Notes: generated by a model not told the origin, from the letters alone. Counted from the stretch's first letter, positions 25,424 to 36,288 are shown. The stretch: 64,000 bases of DNA from Aliiroseovarius sp. (GCF_030148435.1 NZ_JASBTN010000079.1:117891-181890), one strand, 5' to 3'. A program made the numbers and translations.

Positions 25424-27655
25424 ATGTCGCGTATCGGAAAAATCGCCCGCCGCAGCTTCCTGATCGGCTCGGCCGCCGTGATTGGCGGCGTGGCCTTCGG
25501 CTATTACAAATACAGGCGGCCCCACGACAACCCGCTCCTGAGCGGGCTGGGCGAGGGCGAAGCCGCGCTGACGCCTTACGTGCTGATCAACGCGCAGGGC
25601 ATTACGCTGATTGCGCCGCGCGCGGACATGGGGCAGGGATCCCGGGCGGTGCAGGCCGTGCTGATTGCCGAGGAGCTCGATGTCGGGCTTGACCAGATCA
25701 AGGTGGACCCCGGCCCCCCCGCCAAGGCCTATTACAACACCGCCCTGGCGAACGAGGCGGTGCCGATTCCCTCCACCGACCATGGCACGCTGGCTTCTGC
25801 CATGCGTGGCACCGTGGATGCGGCGATGAAATTCATGGGCATGCAACTCACCGGCGGCTCGACCACCGTGCCGGACGGGTTCGAGAAACTGCGCGTCGCG
25901 GGTGCTGTCGCGCGCGAGACGCTGAAGGCCGCGGCCGCTGAACTGGCAGGCGCTTCGACCATCGGCATGACCACCCGGGCCGGCAAGGTCATCCTGCCCG
26001 ACGGGCGCGCGTTTACCTACCAGGAACTGGCGCCGGTCGCCGCCACCATAGACCCGGTCACAGACGTGACCCTGCGCGATTCGTCCGAATGGCGCCTGAT
26101 CGGCAAACCGATGCAGCGCCTTGATATCGTGGCGAAATCCACCGGAACACAGGCCTATGGCATCGACTTCGAACCCGATGGCGTCGTGCATGCCGCGCTA
26201 CGCGTGAACCCGCGCAAGGGCGGTGGCGTCCTGTCCTTCGACGCCTCCGCAGCCGAAGCCATGCGCGGTGTCTCGCATGTCATTCCCGTCACCGGCGGGG
26301 TGGGTGTGGTGGCCGACAACACCTGGCGCGCCTTCATGGCGGTGGACGCGGTGGAGATCGATTGGGGTCCCGCGCCTTATCCCGCCGCGCAAAAGGACCA
26401 CTGGCAGGCGCTTTCGAACGCTTTCGACGGGGATCGCGACAGCCGCCAGCGCAACGATGGCGACGTGACCACGCTTGCCGACCCGATCACCGCCGAATAC
26501 CGCGCCCCCTACCTGGCCCATGCGCCGATGGAACCGGTGAACGCCACCGTTCTGGTCACACAGACCCGCGCCGATGTGTGGACAGGCAACCAGATCCCGC
26601 GCATGACCCAGGCCTCGGTCGCCAGGATGACGGGCCTGCCCGCCGACGACGTGCATGTGCACATCCAGATGATGGGCGGCAGCTTTGGCCACCGGCTGGA
26701 GGACGAGGTGGTCAAACGCGCCACCGAACTGGCGATGGAGCTGAAAGGTACGCCGGTCAAACTGACCTACAAGCGCGAAGAGGACACGGCCCAGGACTTT
26801 ACCCGCCCGATCGCAATGGCCCGCCTGTCGGGCGCGGTGGCGGATGGCACGGTCACGGGGATGGACATCAGGGTGGCCGCGCCCTCGGTGATGGACAGCC
26901 AGATGGCCGAACGCCAGGGGCTGGGCATTCCCGGGCCGGACTCGACCATCGTGCAGGCGCTTTGGGATCAGCCCTATGCGATTCCGAATTACCGCGTCAC
27001 GGGCTACCGCGCGCCCCGGCTGGGGCCGGTCAGTTCCTGGCGCTCGGTCGGCGCCTCGCAGAACGCCTTCTTTCACGAGGGTTTCCTCAATGAGCTGATC
27101 CACTCCGCCGGGGCCGACCCGATCGAGGAACGCCTGCGCCTGATGACCGACACCCCCTCGCGCAAGGTCATCGAGGCCGTGGCTGAAATGGCCTCCTGGG
27201 GCGGCGAACTGGCGCCGGACAAAGGCCGTGGCGTGGCTTTCTGCCTGTCCTTCGGCACGCCGGTGGCCGAGGTGATCGAGGTGACGAACACAAACAGCGG
27301 CATTCGCCTCGACAAGGTCTGGGTCGCAGCCGAGGTGGGCCGCGTGATCGACCCGGTGAACTTCGAAAACCAGGTGCAGGGCGGGGTGATCTGGGGCCTG
27401 GGCCACGCGATCAATTCCGAGATCACCTATGCAGACGGCATGGTGGAACAGGAAAACTTCTTCGATTTCGAAGGGTTGCGCCTGCACCAGGCCCCCGAGA
27501 TCGCGGTGCGCGGGCTGGAGAACGGCGCCCATGTGCACGGCATCGGCGAGCCGCCCGTGCCCCCGGCCGCCCCCGCACTGGCTGCCGCGATCTTCGACGC
27601 AACCGGCACTCGTCTGCGCGAAATGCCCTTCGCGCGCAACATTGCCTTTGCCTGA
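25424..27655 (+). CDS. Molybdopterin-binding subunit of a molybdenum hydroxylase (IorB-like), Tat-exported
   Basis: 743 residues. N-terminus carries a twin-arginine signal (ARRSFLIGSAAVIGG), so the complex is placed in the periplasm, with its iron-sulfur partner probably exported as cargo. Pterin and Mo regions are seen in GQGSRAVQAVLIAEEL, MGGSFGHRLED and the C-terminal GIGEPPVPPAAPALA with the likely catalytic Glu. Oxidises an N-heterocycle or an aldehyde; the true substrate cannot be read. Electrons likely go to a cytochrome, which is not in the window. A maturation XdhC-like protein is also not present here. Confidence 0.9.
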   Translation: MSRIGKIARRSFLIGSAAVIGGVAFGYYKYRRPHDNPLLSGLGEGEAALTPYVLINAQGITLIAPRADMGQGSRAVQAVLIAEELDVGLDQIKVDPGPPAKAYYNTALANEAVPIPSTDHGTLASAMRGTVDAAMKFMGMQLTGGSTTVPDGFEKLRVAGAVARETLKAAAAELAGASTIGMTTRAGKVILPDGRAFTYQELAPVAATIDPVTDVTLRDSSEWRLIGKPMQRLDIVAKSTGTQAYGIDFEPDGVVHAALRVNPRKGGGVLSFDASAAEAMRGVSHVIPVTGGVGVVADNTWRAFMAVDAVEIDWGPAPYPAAQKDHWQALSNAFDGDRDSRQRNDGDVTTLADPITAEYRAPYLAHAPMEPVNATVLVTQTRADVWTGNQIPRMTQASVARMTGLPADDVHVHIQMMGGSFGHRLEDEVVKRATELAMELKGTPVKLTYKREEDTAQDFTRPIAMARLSGAVADGTVTGMDIRVAAPSVMDSQMAERQGLGIPGPDSTIVQALWDQPYAIPNYRVTGYRAPRLGPVSSWRSVGASQNAFFHEGFLNELIHSAGADPIEERLRLMTDTPSRKVIEAVAEMASWGGELAPDKGRGVAFCLSFGTPVAEVIEVTNTNSGIRLDKVWVAAEVGRVIDPVNFENQVQGGVIWGLGHAINSEITYADGMVEQENFFDFEGLRLHQAPEIAVRGLENGAHVHGIGEPPVPPAAPALAAAIFDATGTRLREMPFARNIAFA

Positions 27656-27741
27656 ACATCGGCCCGCCTCCCCGCATGGGGGCGAACCCGTCCCGGCGCG
27701 CAGCGGCATTGCCGCTGTCGCGAAGGGAACAAAGGGGGGGA

Positions 27742-27817
27742 TGGTGCCGGCACCAGGGATCGAACCCGGGACCCCCTGATTACAAATCAGGTGCTCTGCC
27801 AGCTGAGCTATACCGGC
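27742..27817 (-). tRNA. tRNA-Thr(TGT)
   Basis: The 76-nt cloverleaf is complete, with encoded CCA. Acceptor GCCGGTA pairs with TGCCGGC, D-arm AGCTCAGCTGGCAGAGC, the anticodon stem CTGAT/ATCAG encloses TTTGTAA (anticodon TGT, reading ACA/ACG), and the T-arm has GGTTCGATCC. The 251 bp between it and the next gene shows no feature I can support. Confidence 0.96.
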
Positions 27818-28068
27818 CTGACCCCTCCCTATCAGAGCCCCCACAGGGCGGCAAGCCGCTTTCCGGGCCGCGCGGGGGGGGGCTGACTGGCCCGGCTGCG
27901 GCCGCGTCCTCCCGCGCGTGAAATCCGCAATCAGGAGGTGGTCTGCGCGCGCATGACCTCCTACCATGCGCACCAACAGGTTTTCACCGCGCGGGCAGGG
28001 TATCTGCGCCACGCGCTTACGGTCGCCAGCGGCGGTCAGCGGTGCGACAGATTTGAAAGGGCAGGCAC

Positions 28069-29082
28069 ATGACACGGGTATTCATCACCGGAACCGCGGG
28101 TTTCATCGGTTTCCACCTGGCCCGGCTGCTCCTGGACGAGGGCATGCAGGTGCACGGTTTCGACGGCATGACGGATTACTATGATGTCAGCCTGAAACAG
28201 CGCCGCCACGGGATGCTGCACCAGAAACCGGGGTTTTCCGCGACCGAGGCCATGCTGGAGGACGGCACCCGGGTGCAGGAGGCCGCCGAAGCCTTCACCC
28301 CGGACGTGATCGTGCACCTCGCCGCCCAGGCCGGCGTGCGCTACAGTCTGGAAAACCCGCGCAGCTACGTGGATGCGAACCTGGTCGGCACGTTCAACGT
28401 GATGGAGGCCGCACGGATCACCCGGCCCCGCCACCTTCTGATGGCCTCGACCAGCTCGGTCTATGGCGCGAATGAAAAGATCCCCTTTGCCGAGACCGAC
28501 AAGGCCGACGCGCCACTGACCATCTATGCCGCCACCAAGAAGGCGAACGAGGCCATGGGCCATTCCTATGCCCATCTGTGGGACATCCCCACCACCATGT
28601 TCCGCTTCTTTACCGTCTACGGCCCCTGGGGGCGGCCCGACATGGCGCTTTACAAGTTTGTCGATGCGATTCTGGACGGGCGTCCGATCGACATCTACAA
28701 CCACGGCGACATGTGGCGCGACTTTACCTATGTCGATGATCTGGTGCGCGCGATTCGCCTTCTGATGGATGCCGCCCCCGTGCGCCCCGACAGCGCCGAC
28801 CAGATCGAGCCGGGCGACAGCCTCTCGCCCACGGCACCGCACCGCATCGTCAATATCGGCAACTCCGACAAGGTGCGGCTGCTGGATTTCGTCGATGCCA
28901 TCGAGCAGGCGCTGGGGCAGAAGGCCGCGCGCAACTACATGGACATGCAGCCCGGCGACGTGCCGGCCACCTGGGCCGACGCAGCGCTGCTGACGCGTCT
29001 TACCGGCTATGCGCCCCAGACCGATTTCCGCGACGGGGTCGGACGTTTCGTAGCCTGGTTCCGCGACTATTACGGCAAGTAG
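28069..29082 (+). CDS. UDP-glucuronate 4-epimerase-like NAD-dependent sugar epimerase
   Basis: 337 residues, extended SDR fold. NAD site [11 protein letters not shown] (residues 8-18), catalytic Ser in STSSVYG and Tyr/Lys in YAATKKANE (Y-x-x-x-K). The length and the stretch [18 protein letters not shown] are those of LpsL/CapI-type UDP-glucuronate epimerases, which give UDP-galacturonate for lipopolysaccharide or exopolysaccharide. UDP-glucose 4-epimerase is the second choice. It is near a sugar transferase (31106), which fits a surface-polysaccharide role. AGGCAC lies before the ATG. Confidence 0.85.
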   Translation: MTRVFITGTAGFIGFHLARLLLDEGMQVHGFDGMTDYYDVSLKQRRHGMLHQKPGFSATEAMLEDGTRVQEAAEAFTPDVIVHLAAQAGVRYSLENPRSYVDANLVGTFNVMEAARITRPRHLLMASTSSVYGANEKIPFAETDKADAPLTIYAATKKANEAMGHSYAHLWDIPTTMFRFFTVYGPWGRPDMALYKFVDAILDGRPIDIYNHGDMWRDFTYVDDLVRAIRLLMDAAPVRPDSADQIEPGDSLSPTAPHRIVNIGNSDKVRLLDFVDAIEQALGQKAARNYMDMQPGDVPATWADAALLTRLTGYAPQTDFRDGVGRFVAWFRDYYGK

Positions 29083-29124
29083 AGGCGCGGTCCCCACCCG
29101 GACGCGGGGCAGGGACCAACGGGC

Positions 29125-30882
29125 TCAGACCCCCGCAACTGTCACCGAGGGCGCGGCCAGTGCAACCGTGCCGGTGTCGAAATCGCTGACAGGCACTTTC
29201 AGGTCCATCCTGCCCGCGCTTGCCCCGGTCGTGACCGGTTTCAACGCCGCCAGCGGCTCGGCCCGGACCGAGACGCCCGTGACCCAGAGGCCGTGGGTCG
29301 GACCGGTGTCCGGATGGCCCGACCAGCCGCCGGGGCGGTTGGAATAATTGGCCAGCCAGAAAGGCTGTACAAAGGCGGTGCCGGGCGGGAAATTGAGGCC
29401 CTCGTTGGTGCCGGACAGGTCCAGCCCGCCGATATGTGACAGGCTGCGATACCACTTGTCGGTCTGCGCCACATAGAGCGCATCGTAGAAGCAGGACCGC
29501 CAGCCGGCGGTGGCGCTGCTGTTGGCAATCGGCGTTCCGGCGGGCCAGGTGCCGTTCGTGTCGTCCGGATTGCCCAGGCTCGCGGGAAGCGGCTGGTTCA
29601 GGGTGACAACCTGGGTGGTCTTGTTCACCTGCCCCAGGTCAAAGAGCCCGTATTCCACCAGGCGGCTGTATTGGTCGTAGAGCCGCCCGTTGCCGTCCCT
29701 GTAGGCAAAAACCGTTACCCCGCGCGCGCTGGCATCCGCGATATCCTCGTTCCAGCCCGCGGCATCCGAAAGCGTGATCGTCGTGTCGCCCGGGGTCAGG
29801 GGCGCGGCCAGGGTGGTCAGGCTGTCGGTGCCGCCTTGACGGTGGCGCATGTGATGCTGGCTTTCGATCTGCACGCCCTCGGCATCGAAGAAATCCAGCC
29901 CCATGTACTGGCTGTGGCGTTCGCCGTTGGCATAGGCCGACCAGTCGCCGCTCTGCCCTTCCTGCATGAGATAGCTTTCCAGGCGATAGACCTGGTTCGG
30001 ATCGACCGGGATCTTCTCGGTCATTGCGGTCTTTCCGGCGTAGTAGCCCGCGTGACGGAAGCCCGCCGGCAGGTGCGGCGCCCGCGCCGGGTCATGGGCG
30101 AAACTGGCGGGGTAGTTGTAATTGCTCCCCAGCAACCCGGTGGCATTGGCGATCGGCCCGGGGTACTGCGAGGCGACATAGGCGGTTGTGACCAGCGGCC
30201 CGTTGCCGAACTCGGCCGGGCTCAGCCCGTCGGTGCCCGAAGGAAAGCTGACCCTGCCGGTGTCGGCATCGGCCAGCAGCGCGGTGTTGAACGTGGCGCC
30301 ATCGGCGCTGACCTTGATCTGGAAATCGTCATTGCCGACCGTGCCCATTTCCGCGCGGCCCGACCAGTTGCTCTGAAACAGAAGGCTGGCAGTGTCGGCG
30401 GCAGCCGCCTTGTTCACCTTGACCTGGTGGCCGGTCCCCGCGTGGGTCAGCAGCGTGTTGGGCGAGGAAACCGCGAGGCGGTTGGTTGCGTCCGCCGTGG
30501 TGCTGATACCCACGAGGTCGAGGTTCTGCAGATCACCCGGGGCCCCTGCCAGCACCCAGGCGGTGCCGTCATAGGCCTGCATCTGACCCAGGTCGGCGAC
30601 CCAGGCCAGCCAGCCGATGTTCGGGGCCAGGAAGCTCCAGGCGCTGTCGGTCCACACCGCCAGGCTGCCGTCCTGCCCGGCCCAGGACCCGGTCGCCCCC
30701 GCGGGCACAAGGTAGCGGTCGCCATCCGCCGGCGTGGCGGGCGGATCGGTCAGGTCGGCGGCGATGACGCTCAGCTGCACGACACTGTCGAGGATGCGCA
30801 ACGCCTCGTTATGGGTCACGTGCTTCTGCGCCTGGGACGCCTGAAGATAGGGCAGTGAAAGTTTGGCGGAATTGTCGGACAT
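29125..30882 (-). CDS. DUF2793 domain protein
   Basis: 585 residues. The N-terminal ~110 residues (SLPYLQASQAQKHVTHNEAL, then PADGDRYLVPAGATG) are the DUF2793 domain, which occurs in Rhodobacteraceae phage- and gene-transfer-agent-like tail proteins and in stand-alone surface proteins. The rest is beta-rich with repeated Gly/Asp/Thr (for example LTPGDTTITLSDAAGW) and looks like a fibre or receptor-binding module. No other tail or capsid gene is near, so I read it as a lone accessory protein. No signal peptide, so the export route is not clear. Confidence 0.7.
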   Translation of the reverse strand: MSDNSAKLSLPYLQASQAQKHVTHNEALRILDSVVQLSVIAADLTDPPATPADGDRYLVPAGATGSWAGQDGSLAVWTDSAWSFLAPNIGWLAWVADLGQMQAYDGTAWVLAGAPGDLQNLDLVGISTTADATNRLAVSSPNTLLTHAGTGHQVKVNKAAAADTASLLFQSNWSGRAEMGTVGNDDFQIKVSADGATFNTALLADADTGRVSFPSGTDGLSPAEFGNGPLVTTAYVASQYPGPIANATGLLGSNYNYPASFAHDPARAPHLPAGFRHAGYYAGKTAMTEKIPVDPNQVYRLESYLMQEGQSGDWSAYANGERHSQYMGLDFFDAEGVQIESQHHMRHRQGGTDSLTTLAAPLTPGDTTITLSDAAGWNEDIADASARGVTVFAYRDGNGRLYDQYSRLVEYGLFDLGQVNKTTQVVTLNQPLPASLGNPDDTNGTWPAGTPIANSSATAGWRSCFYDALYVAQTDKWYRSLSHIGGLDLSGTNEGLNFPPGTAFVQPFWLANYSNRPGGWSGHPDTGPTHGLWVTGVSVRAEPLAALKPVTTGASAGRMDLKVPVSDFDTGTVALAAPSVTVAGV

Positions 30883-31105
30883 GAAGGCCCCCGGACTGCG
30901 GATTGGAATTTCCGCAAACCATTGATGAAAACCTTTACGGATTATTTACCCCACCGTGCGCAGAATTGGGCACATCAGGCGCAAAACATGCCCGATTGTG
31001 CCCTGCTCTCGGAACTTCATGCAAAGTCGGGGAACCGGTGACTTTTGCAAGGGGGGGCGGGTAAGACGGGCGAATCCAACACTGCGAGGCCGTTTCGGAC
31101 AGGAC

Positions 31106-31843
31106 ATGGTGTGTGCTCCAAATCCCGATTACGTTCCGAACCCCGGCCCCCTTGGCCAGGCCACGTCGCGTCCCGTGCTGAACGCGGTTGCACGCCGTGC
31201 GCTGGACATTGCCGTGGCGCTCGTCGTCCTGGTTCCCACCAGCCCCCTGCTGCTGCTGGCGGGGCTGGGAATTCGCTTGGCCTCCCCCGGCCCGGTGTTC
31301 TTTCGGTCGCAACGCGTCGGGCAGGGGGGGCGCGTTTTCGCCATCCTGAAATTGCGAACGATGCACACCGGCGGGCCGCGTGGTTCCTTTCTGGTGGCCC
31401 GGGGCGATGCCCGCGTCTTCGCTCTGGGTTGGTTCCTGCGCAAAAGCCGCATCGACGAGCTGCCGCAGCTCCTGAACGTGCTGGGAGGGCAGATGGCCCT
31501 TGTCGGCCCGCGTCCCCGCGTGCCCGAGGTGATCGACCGTTTCTACACGCCCGAAATGCGCCGCTCGCTCGACCTGCGCCCGGGCCTGACCAGCCCCGGC
31601 ACGCTCTACCAGCTGACCCTGGAACGGGCGCCTGCCGCGCAAGTCGGTCTCTCGGACGAGGATCGCTACGGCGCCGAGCTCCTGCCGCGTAAAGTGGCGA
31701 TGGACCGGGCCTATTTCCACCGGGCCACCCTGGGCACGGACCTGGGGGTGCTCGCCCTGACAGCGCGCTTCCTCCTGCGCCGGGCCACCGGCCGTCCGCT
31801 GGACCTGCCCACAGGGTACACCCGCCCCGCTGAAGGCGGCTAA
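31106..31843 (+). CDS. Bacterial sugar transferase (phosphoglycosyl transferase, exopolysaccharide initiation)
   Basis: 245 residues, the small monotopic PGT type. A hydrophobic hairpin anchor (ALDIAVALVVLVPTSPLLLL) is followed by the conserved FFRSQRVGQGG, KLRTMHTGG, RKSRIDELPQLLNVL and LVGPRPRVPEV motifs, including the Asp-Glu catalytic pair in R-I-D-E-L. It transfers a sugar phosphate to undecaprenyl phosphate at the inner membrane. The ATG at 31106 has AGGA nearby; the alternative start is the GTG at 31109. In the 223-bp upstream gap, GGGCACA (30968) and TGTGCCC (30997) form an inverted repeat. Confidence 0.85.
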   Translation: MVCAPNPDYVPNPGPLGQATSRPVLNAVARRALDIAVALVVLVPTSPLLLLAGLGIRLASPGPVFFRSQRVGQGGRVFAILKLRTMHTGGPRGSFLVARGDARVFALGWFLRKSRIDELPQLLNVLGGQMALVGPRPRVPEVIDRFYTPEMRRSLDLRPGLTSPGTLYQLTLERAPAAQVGLSDEDRYGAELLPRKVAMDRAYFHRATLGTDLGVLALTARFLLRRATGRPLDLPTGYTRPAEGG

Positions 31844-31928
31844 CTTCAGCCCATCGGAAAGCCCTGGCGTCAGCAAACTGGCCCCGGTGCCGCGAGTTTC
31901 GCGGACTTAAACAGAAAATTCATTCCTC

Positions 31929-32022
31929 GCTGCCAAGGTCGGCACAAATGATCCACTTGGATGGACGGGTCTCGCGACTCGCCTTGGCAGCCGGACGGTC
32001 CGGCAGGCCGGGCAGCCGTCCA
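31929..32022 (+). promoter_or_regulatory. Structured leader before the chemoreceptor gene
   Basis: GCTGCCAAGG (31929-31938) is perfectly repeated in inverted form at 31982-31991, 43 nt apart. Next to it is a second foldback with outer arms GGACGG and CCGTCC (31994-32022) enclosing CCGG/CCGG. Together they could fold the 5' leader; no known RNA family is recognised. Confidence 0.4.
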
Positions 32023-32051
32023 CCGGTTTTGTGCCACTCTGGAGATGCCCA

Positions 32052-35000
32052 ATGCGCTTTCTCAACAAGTTTCCGATTTCGGTAAAACTGCCGATTTTCA
32101 TGGTGTTCCTGGTCGTCATGGCGGCCGGTGTGTCGGGCCTCGTGTCCTACCTATCCGACCGTCAGGGCCTGCGAAGCCAGGCCGAAACGCTGCTGACCAC
32201 CATCCGCAGCGGTCGCGCGCATAACCTGGCGGGGCTGTTTCGGCAGAATCAGGCGGACCTGGCTGTGCTTGCGGCGCGAACGTCCACGGCGCGCGCGGCC
32301 TCCAGCTTCAGCCGTGGCTGGCGGGTGATCGGGCAGGATCAGACCGAGCTGCTGCAACGGCTCTATATCGACGAGAACCCCAATCCGGTCGGTGAAAAGC
32401 AGAACCTGGATTGGGCCGGGGATGACAGCACCTATTCGACCGTGCACGCCCAGACCCACCCCGAGTTTCGCGCGATCCAGCAGAATTACGGCTATTATGA
32501 TGTCTTCCTATTCGATATCGAAGGCAATCTTGTCTACTCGGTGTTCAAGGAAAGCGACTACGCCACCAACATGTTTACCGGCGTTTGGCGGGACACCGGG
32601 CTCGCGCGCGCCTACCGCGCGGCCAACGAACTGCCCGATGGGCAGTACGCCTTCGAGGACTATGCGCCCTACGGCCCGTCCTTTAATGCGCCGGCCAGTT
32701 TCCTGGCCGCACCGCTGTTTGACCGTCAGGGCAAGCGGGTCGGCGTTCTGGCCTTTCAGTTGCCGACCGAGATTGCGTCGGCAGTGATCAACCAGGCCAA
32801 TGGCCTGGGGGAAACCGGGGAGGCGTACCTGGTCGGGCCGGACGGGCTCCTGCGCTCGAATTCGCGCTTTTCGGACGAGGTGCTGGTCGGGAAGGTGGAA
32901 GCCGGGACCGAGGCAGCGCGCCGGGCCCTGGCCGGTGAGACCGGTGTGTTCGAGTCGCTTGGGCGCAACGGTCGCCCGGTCATTGCTTCCTACCAGCCGA
33001 TCGAAGTCTTCGGTCAGACCTGGGCCGTGGTGGTCGAACAGGATCAGGCCGAGGTTTTCGCCCACGCCAGCGAGTTGATGCAGAATCTCATCATCAAGGC
33101 GGTCCTGATCGCCCTGGGGGTCTCGGTTCTGGCCGTGCTGTTCTCTCGCAGCCTGTCGCGCCCTCTGAACCAGCTGACCGCAACCATGGAGGCCGTGTCC
33201 AACAGTGATTTCGAACGCGAGATCCCGGCGACGGCTCGCGGCGATGAGATCGGCGGCATCGCAAATACCCTGTCACGTTTCCGCGACAAGCTGATCGAGG
33301 CCGAGAAACTCCAGATTGAAAGCCGGTTCCGCGGCGCGGCTTTTTCAGGCTCCTCGGCGGCGATCATGATGGTGAATGCCGACCTCGACATCATGCATGT
33401 TAATGCGACGGTGAAGACCATGCTTGAGAAATACGAGGAGGAAATCCGCTCCGTCGTGCCGGATTTCGACAGTTCCGTCGTGGTCGGCCGTTGCATTGAC
33501 GAGTTCCATCCGGCCGGGCTGCGTGAGCGCGTGCGGGCGATCCTCGCCGATTCCGAAAATCTGCCCTACAACGCGCATATCGCCATGGGGGATGTGCGCC
33601 TGTCGCTGGATATCTCTTCGGTCGAGGATGAGAAGGGCGATCAGATCGGCTATGTCGTCGAATGGCTCGACGTGTCCCGGGACTACATGAACCAGGCCCT
33701 GCTGTCCTCTATCGACGCCAATCAGGTAAAGGCGGAGTTCTCTCTCCAGGGGGAACTGATCGACGCCAATTCGCTGTTCTGCCAAGCCATGAATGCCGAG
33801 CTGGATGAGCTTGCGGGCCGCAAGGGTAGAGAAGTGTTCCGGTTCGACGAAAAGATGGCAGCCGAACGCGGCGCGGTATTCGACCGGCTGCGCGAGGGTC
33901 AGTCGGTGTACGGTCGTTTCGACCTGCCGCGGCACGATGGCAGCACCGCCGCCATCGAAGGTGGGTTTGCCCCGGTGGTGGACAATCACGGCAGTGCCCT
34001 GCGCATTGTTCTACTTGGCAATGACGTGACGGCGGCGCGCGCAGCGATCGACGAGGCGGAGGCGAAGCGCGCCGGGATGGAAGCGGCGCAGGCCCAGGTG
34101 GTGGACGCACTGCGGGTCGGGCTCGGGCAGCTGTCGGAGGGCGATCTGACCGCGCGCATAGACGTGGCCTTCAGCGCCGATTACGAACAGTTGCGGCTCG
34201 ACTTCAACCAGGCGGTCGACAAGCTCCTGGGGGCGATGCGCGGGGTGATTGAAAACGCGGGGCTGATCAATGGCGAAGCGGTGGAGATTTCCAACGCCGC
34301 CGACGACCTCAGCCACCGCACCGAGACACAGGCGGCCACGCTGGAACAGACTGCTTCGGCGCTGGACGAGCTGACCAACTCGGTGCGCTCGGCCGCCGAT
34401 GGCGCAAGCCATGCCAACGAGGTGGTGGACGGCGCGCGCCGCAATGCCGAGGCTTCTGGCGAGGTGGTGCGCGAGGCGGTGGGCGCGATGGGAGAGATCG
34501 AAAGCTCGTCCAAGCAGATATCTAAGATCACCGGGGTGATTGACGATATTGCGTTCCAGACCAACCTGCTTGCGCTGAACGCAGGGGTCGAAGCGGCCCG
34601 TGCCGGCGAGGCCGGGCGAGGTTTCGCGGTCGTGGCCTCCGAGGTACGGGCCCTGGCGCAGCGCAGCTCGGACGCCGCGCGCGAGATCAATGACCTGATC
34701 TCGGCCTCCGGAGGCCAGGTAAAACGCGGGGTGGAACTGGTCGATCAGGCCGGCGCGGCTTTGGCAGGAATCGTCGACAGCGTGACCGAGATCAGCCGCA
34801 ACGTGTCGGGAATCGCAGTCTCTGCACGTGAGCAGAGCGCCGGGCTGGCCGAAATCAATGCGGCGGTGAACCAGCTGGACCAGGTGACCCAGCAAAACGC
34901 CGCCATGTTCGAGGAAACCACGGCCGCCAGCCACGCACTGAGCCGCGAGGCGGAGGCATTGACCCAGACCATGGCGCGGTTCCGCACCGGCGCGGCGGCG

Positions 35001-35180
35001 CCGGCCAGTGCCGAGGTCGTGGCTCCGGCCGCCTTCACCAGCCGCCGCAACCCGGCCAAGATCCCCCCGGACACGCACGCGGCAACCCTGGCGCCCGTCG
35101 CCGCAACCGCCGCAGTCGCCACCGCCCCGGTCACGGACCAGCTCGAAGAGCATGTCGAGGATGACTGGGACGACTTCTGA
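32052..35180 (+). CDS. Methyl-accepting chemotaxis protein with dCache-like sensor, PAS regions and CheR-tether-like tail
   Basis: 1042 residues. TM1 is at about 10-32. A periplasmic sensor of about 300 residues follows ([20 protein letters not shown], typical of Cache folds), then TM2 near 345-365 and HAMP. Two PAS-like regions follow, then a second HAMP-like stretch ([17 protein letters not shown]) and the MA signalling domain with the tip [21 protein letters not shown]. The C-terminus ends EDDWDDF, matching the W-x-x-F form of the CheR/CheB tether. A soluble ligand is sensed in the periplasm; its identity is unknown. GGAGATGCCC precedes the ATG at 32052. No other che genes are nearby. Confidence 0.9.
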   Translation: MRFLNKFPISVKLPIFMVFLVVMAAGVSGLVSYLSDRQGLRSQAETLLTTIRSGRAHNLAGLFRQNQADLAVLAARTSTARAASSFSRGWRVIGQDQTELLQRLYIDENPNPVGEKQNLDWAGDDSTYSTVHAQTHPEFRAIQQNYGYYDVFLFDIEGNLVYSVFKESDYATNMFTGVWRDTGLARAYRAANELPDGQYAFEDYAPYGPSFNAPASFLAAPLFDRQGKRVGVLAFQLPTEIASAVINQANGLGETGEAYLVGPDGLLRSNSRFSDEVLVGKVEAGTEAARRALAGETGVFESLGRNGRPVIASYQPIEVFGQTWAVVVEQDQAEVFAHASELMQNLIIKAVLIALGVSVLAVLFSRSLSRPLNQLTATMEAVSNSDFEREIPATARGDEIGGIANTLSRFRDKLIEAEKLQIESRFRGAAFSGSSAAIMMVNADLDIMHVNATVKTMLEKYEEEIRSVVPDFDSSVVVGRCIDEFHPAGLRERVRAILADSENLPYNAHIAMGDVRLSLDISSVEDEKGDQIGYVVEWLDVSRDYMNQALLSSIDANQVKAEFSLQGELIDANSLFCQAMNAELDELAGRKGREVFRFDEKMAAERGAVFDRLREGQSVYGRFDLPRHDGSTAAIEGGFAPVVDNHGSALRIVLLGNDVTAARAAIDEAEAKRAGMEAAQAQVVDALRVGLGQLSEGDLTARIDVAFSADYEQLRLDFNQAVDKLLGAMRGVIENAGLINGEAVEISNAADDLSHRTETQAATLEQTASALDELTNSVRSAADGASHANEVVDGARRNAEASGEVVREAVGAMGEIESSSKQISKITGVIDDIAFQTNLLALNAGVEAARAGEAGRGFAVVASEVRALAQRSSDAAREINDLISASGGQVKRGVELVDQAGAALAGIVDSVTEISRNVSGIAVSAREQSAGLAEINAAVNQLDQVTQQNAAMFEETTAASHALSREAEALTQTMARFRTGAAAPASAEVVAPAAFTSRRNPAKIPPDTHAATLAPVAATAAVATAPVTDQLEEHVEDDWDDF

Positions 35181-35276
35181 ACTTGGGGGGACCAGGGCGC
35201 GCGGCGGTGATCGCGGGCCCCGGCTCTGTGTGTCTGAAACGGGTTCCGGCGGTTTCAGACGCGCAGGAAACCCTGG

Positions 35277-36230
35277 TCACTTTACTTCTTCGGCGCAGGT
35301 CAGGAAGGCCTGCCCAAGTGCGGCCAGCGTTTCCCCGTAAAGCGCTTCGCCCGGTGTCTGGCGGCTGCCCAGCAGGTCGAGTTCCAGCACCACAATATCC
35401 AACCCGTTCAGCATGGCGGCGGTCCGGGTGGCGTCCAGTTCCGGTTCGGTGAACAGACAGAACTTGCCCAGGGGCGCGAGCCTGTCGCGCAGCTCGGAAA
35501 TATGCCCGGCCGAGGGGGCGGCGGCATCGCTGAGGCTGACATAGCCGGGCAGCGGGATCGGGAACCGGGCGGCGAAATGGCCATAGGCCTGGTGCGCCGT
35601 GACCAGCGCGGGCAGTTCCACGGCGTCAAGCCGCGCCGTCAACTCTTTGGTCTGTTCGGACAGTGCGAATCTGGCTGCGACCGCATTCTCTCGATAGGTT
35701 GCCGCGTGTTCCGGGTCGATCCTGGCCAGGTCTTCGGCAATTGCTACGAGCCATGCCGCGCCGTTAACCGGATCCAGCCAGGCATGCGGGTCGATCCTGC
35801 CATGGCCATGGTCCTGGGTGTCCGCTTCTCGATCGTCATGGTCATCGGCTGGATCCTCATCGTCGGCGTGCTCCTCTTCCGCCGCGGCGTCAAAGGGGCG
35901 GTTCTGCGTGGTGGGCAGGTCCAGCAGCCCCAACGTGTTCGCCGGACTCAGCCCGTCCAGCGCGCGGCCCAGCCAGGGGGTCAGCTCGGGTCCCACCCAG
36001 ACCAGCAGATCGGCTTGCTCCAGCTTGCGGGCCTGGCTTGGGCGCAGTTGGGTTTGATGCGGGCTGGCCGGCTGCTCAGCCAGCAGATCCGGACGGCCCA
36101 CCCCTTTCATGACCTGGGCGACAAGGGAATGGACCGGGGCGATATCGGTGACAACACGGGGGGCTTGCGCCAGCGAAGGCAGGGTCAGCAGTGCCAGCGA
36201 AAAAAACAGCGGCAGGGCGTATTTGATCAT
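35277..36230 (-). CDS. znuA: Zinc ABC transporter substrate-binding protein
   Basis: 317 residues, periplasmic, signal peptide 1-23 (MIKYALPLFFSLALLTLPSL, cut after AQA). Zinc ligands expected in cluster A-1 proteins are visible: PHQTQLRPSQ, the His/Asp-rich loop EEEHADDEDPADDHDD, DPHAWLDP, TAHQAYGHFAARF and FTEPELDAT. The charged loop is typical of ZnuA and absent from manganese binders. Divergent from zur-znuCB around a shared Zur box, so induced by zinc shortage. AAGGA precedes the ATG. Confidence 0.93.
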   Translation of the reverse strand: MIKYALPLFFSLALLTLPSLAQAPRVVTDIAPVHSLVAQVMKGVGRPDLLAEQPASPHQTQLRPSQARKLEQADLLVWVGPELTPWLGRALDGLSPANTLGLLDLPTTQNRPFDAAAEEEHADDEDPADDHDDREADTQDHGHGRIDPHAWLDPVNGAAWLVAIAEDLARIDPEHAATYRENAVAARFALSEQTKELTARLDAVELPALVTAHQAYGHFAARFPIPLPGYVSLSDAAAPSAGHISELRDRLAPLGKFCLFTEPELDATRTAAMLNGLDIVVLELDLLGSRQTPGEALYGETLAALGQAFLTCAEEVK

Positions 36231-36288
36231 CTGGGTGTCCTTGTGTTCCCATGGTCGGTGCTTGATTTGGGTGCTTGTGCACCCCGAT

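Noticed and set aside
29125..30882. Part of a prophage or gene transfer agent
   Set aside because: Only the DUF2793 gene has such a link; no capsid, terminase, portal or integrase gene is near, and the tRNA-Thr at 27742 shows no attachment-site duplicate.
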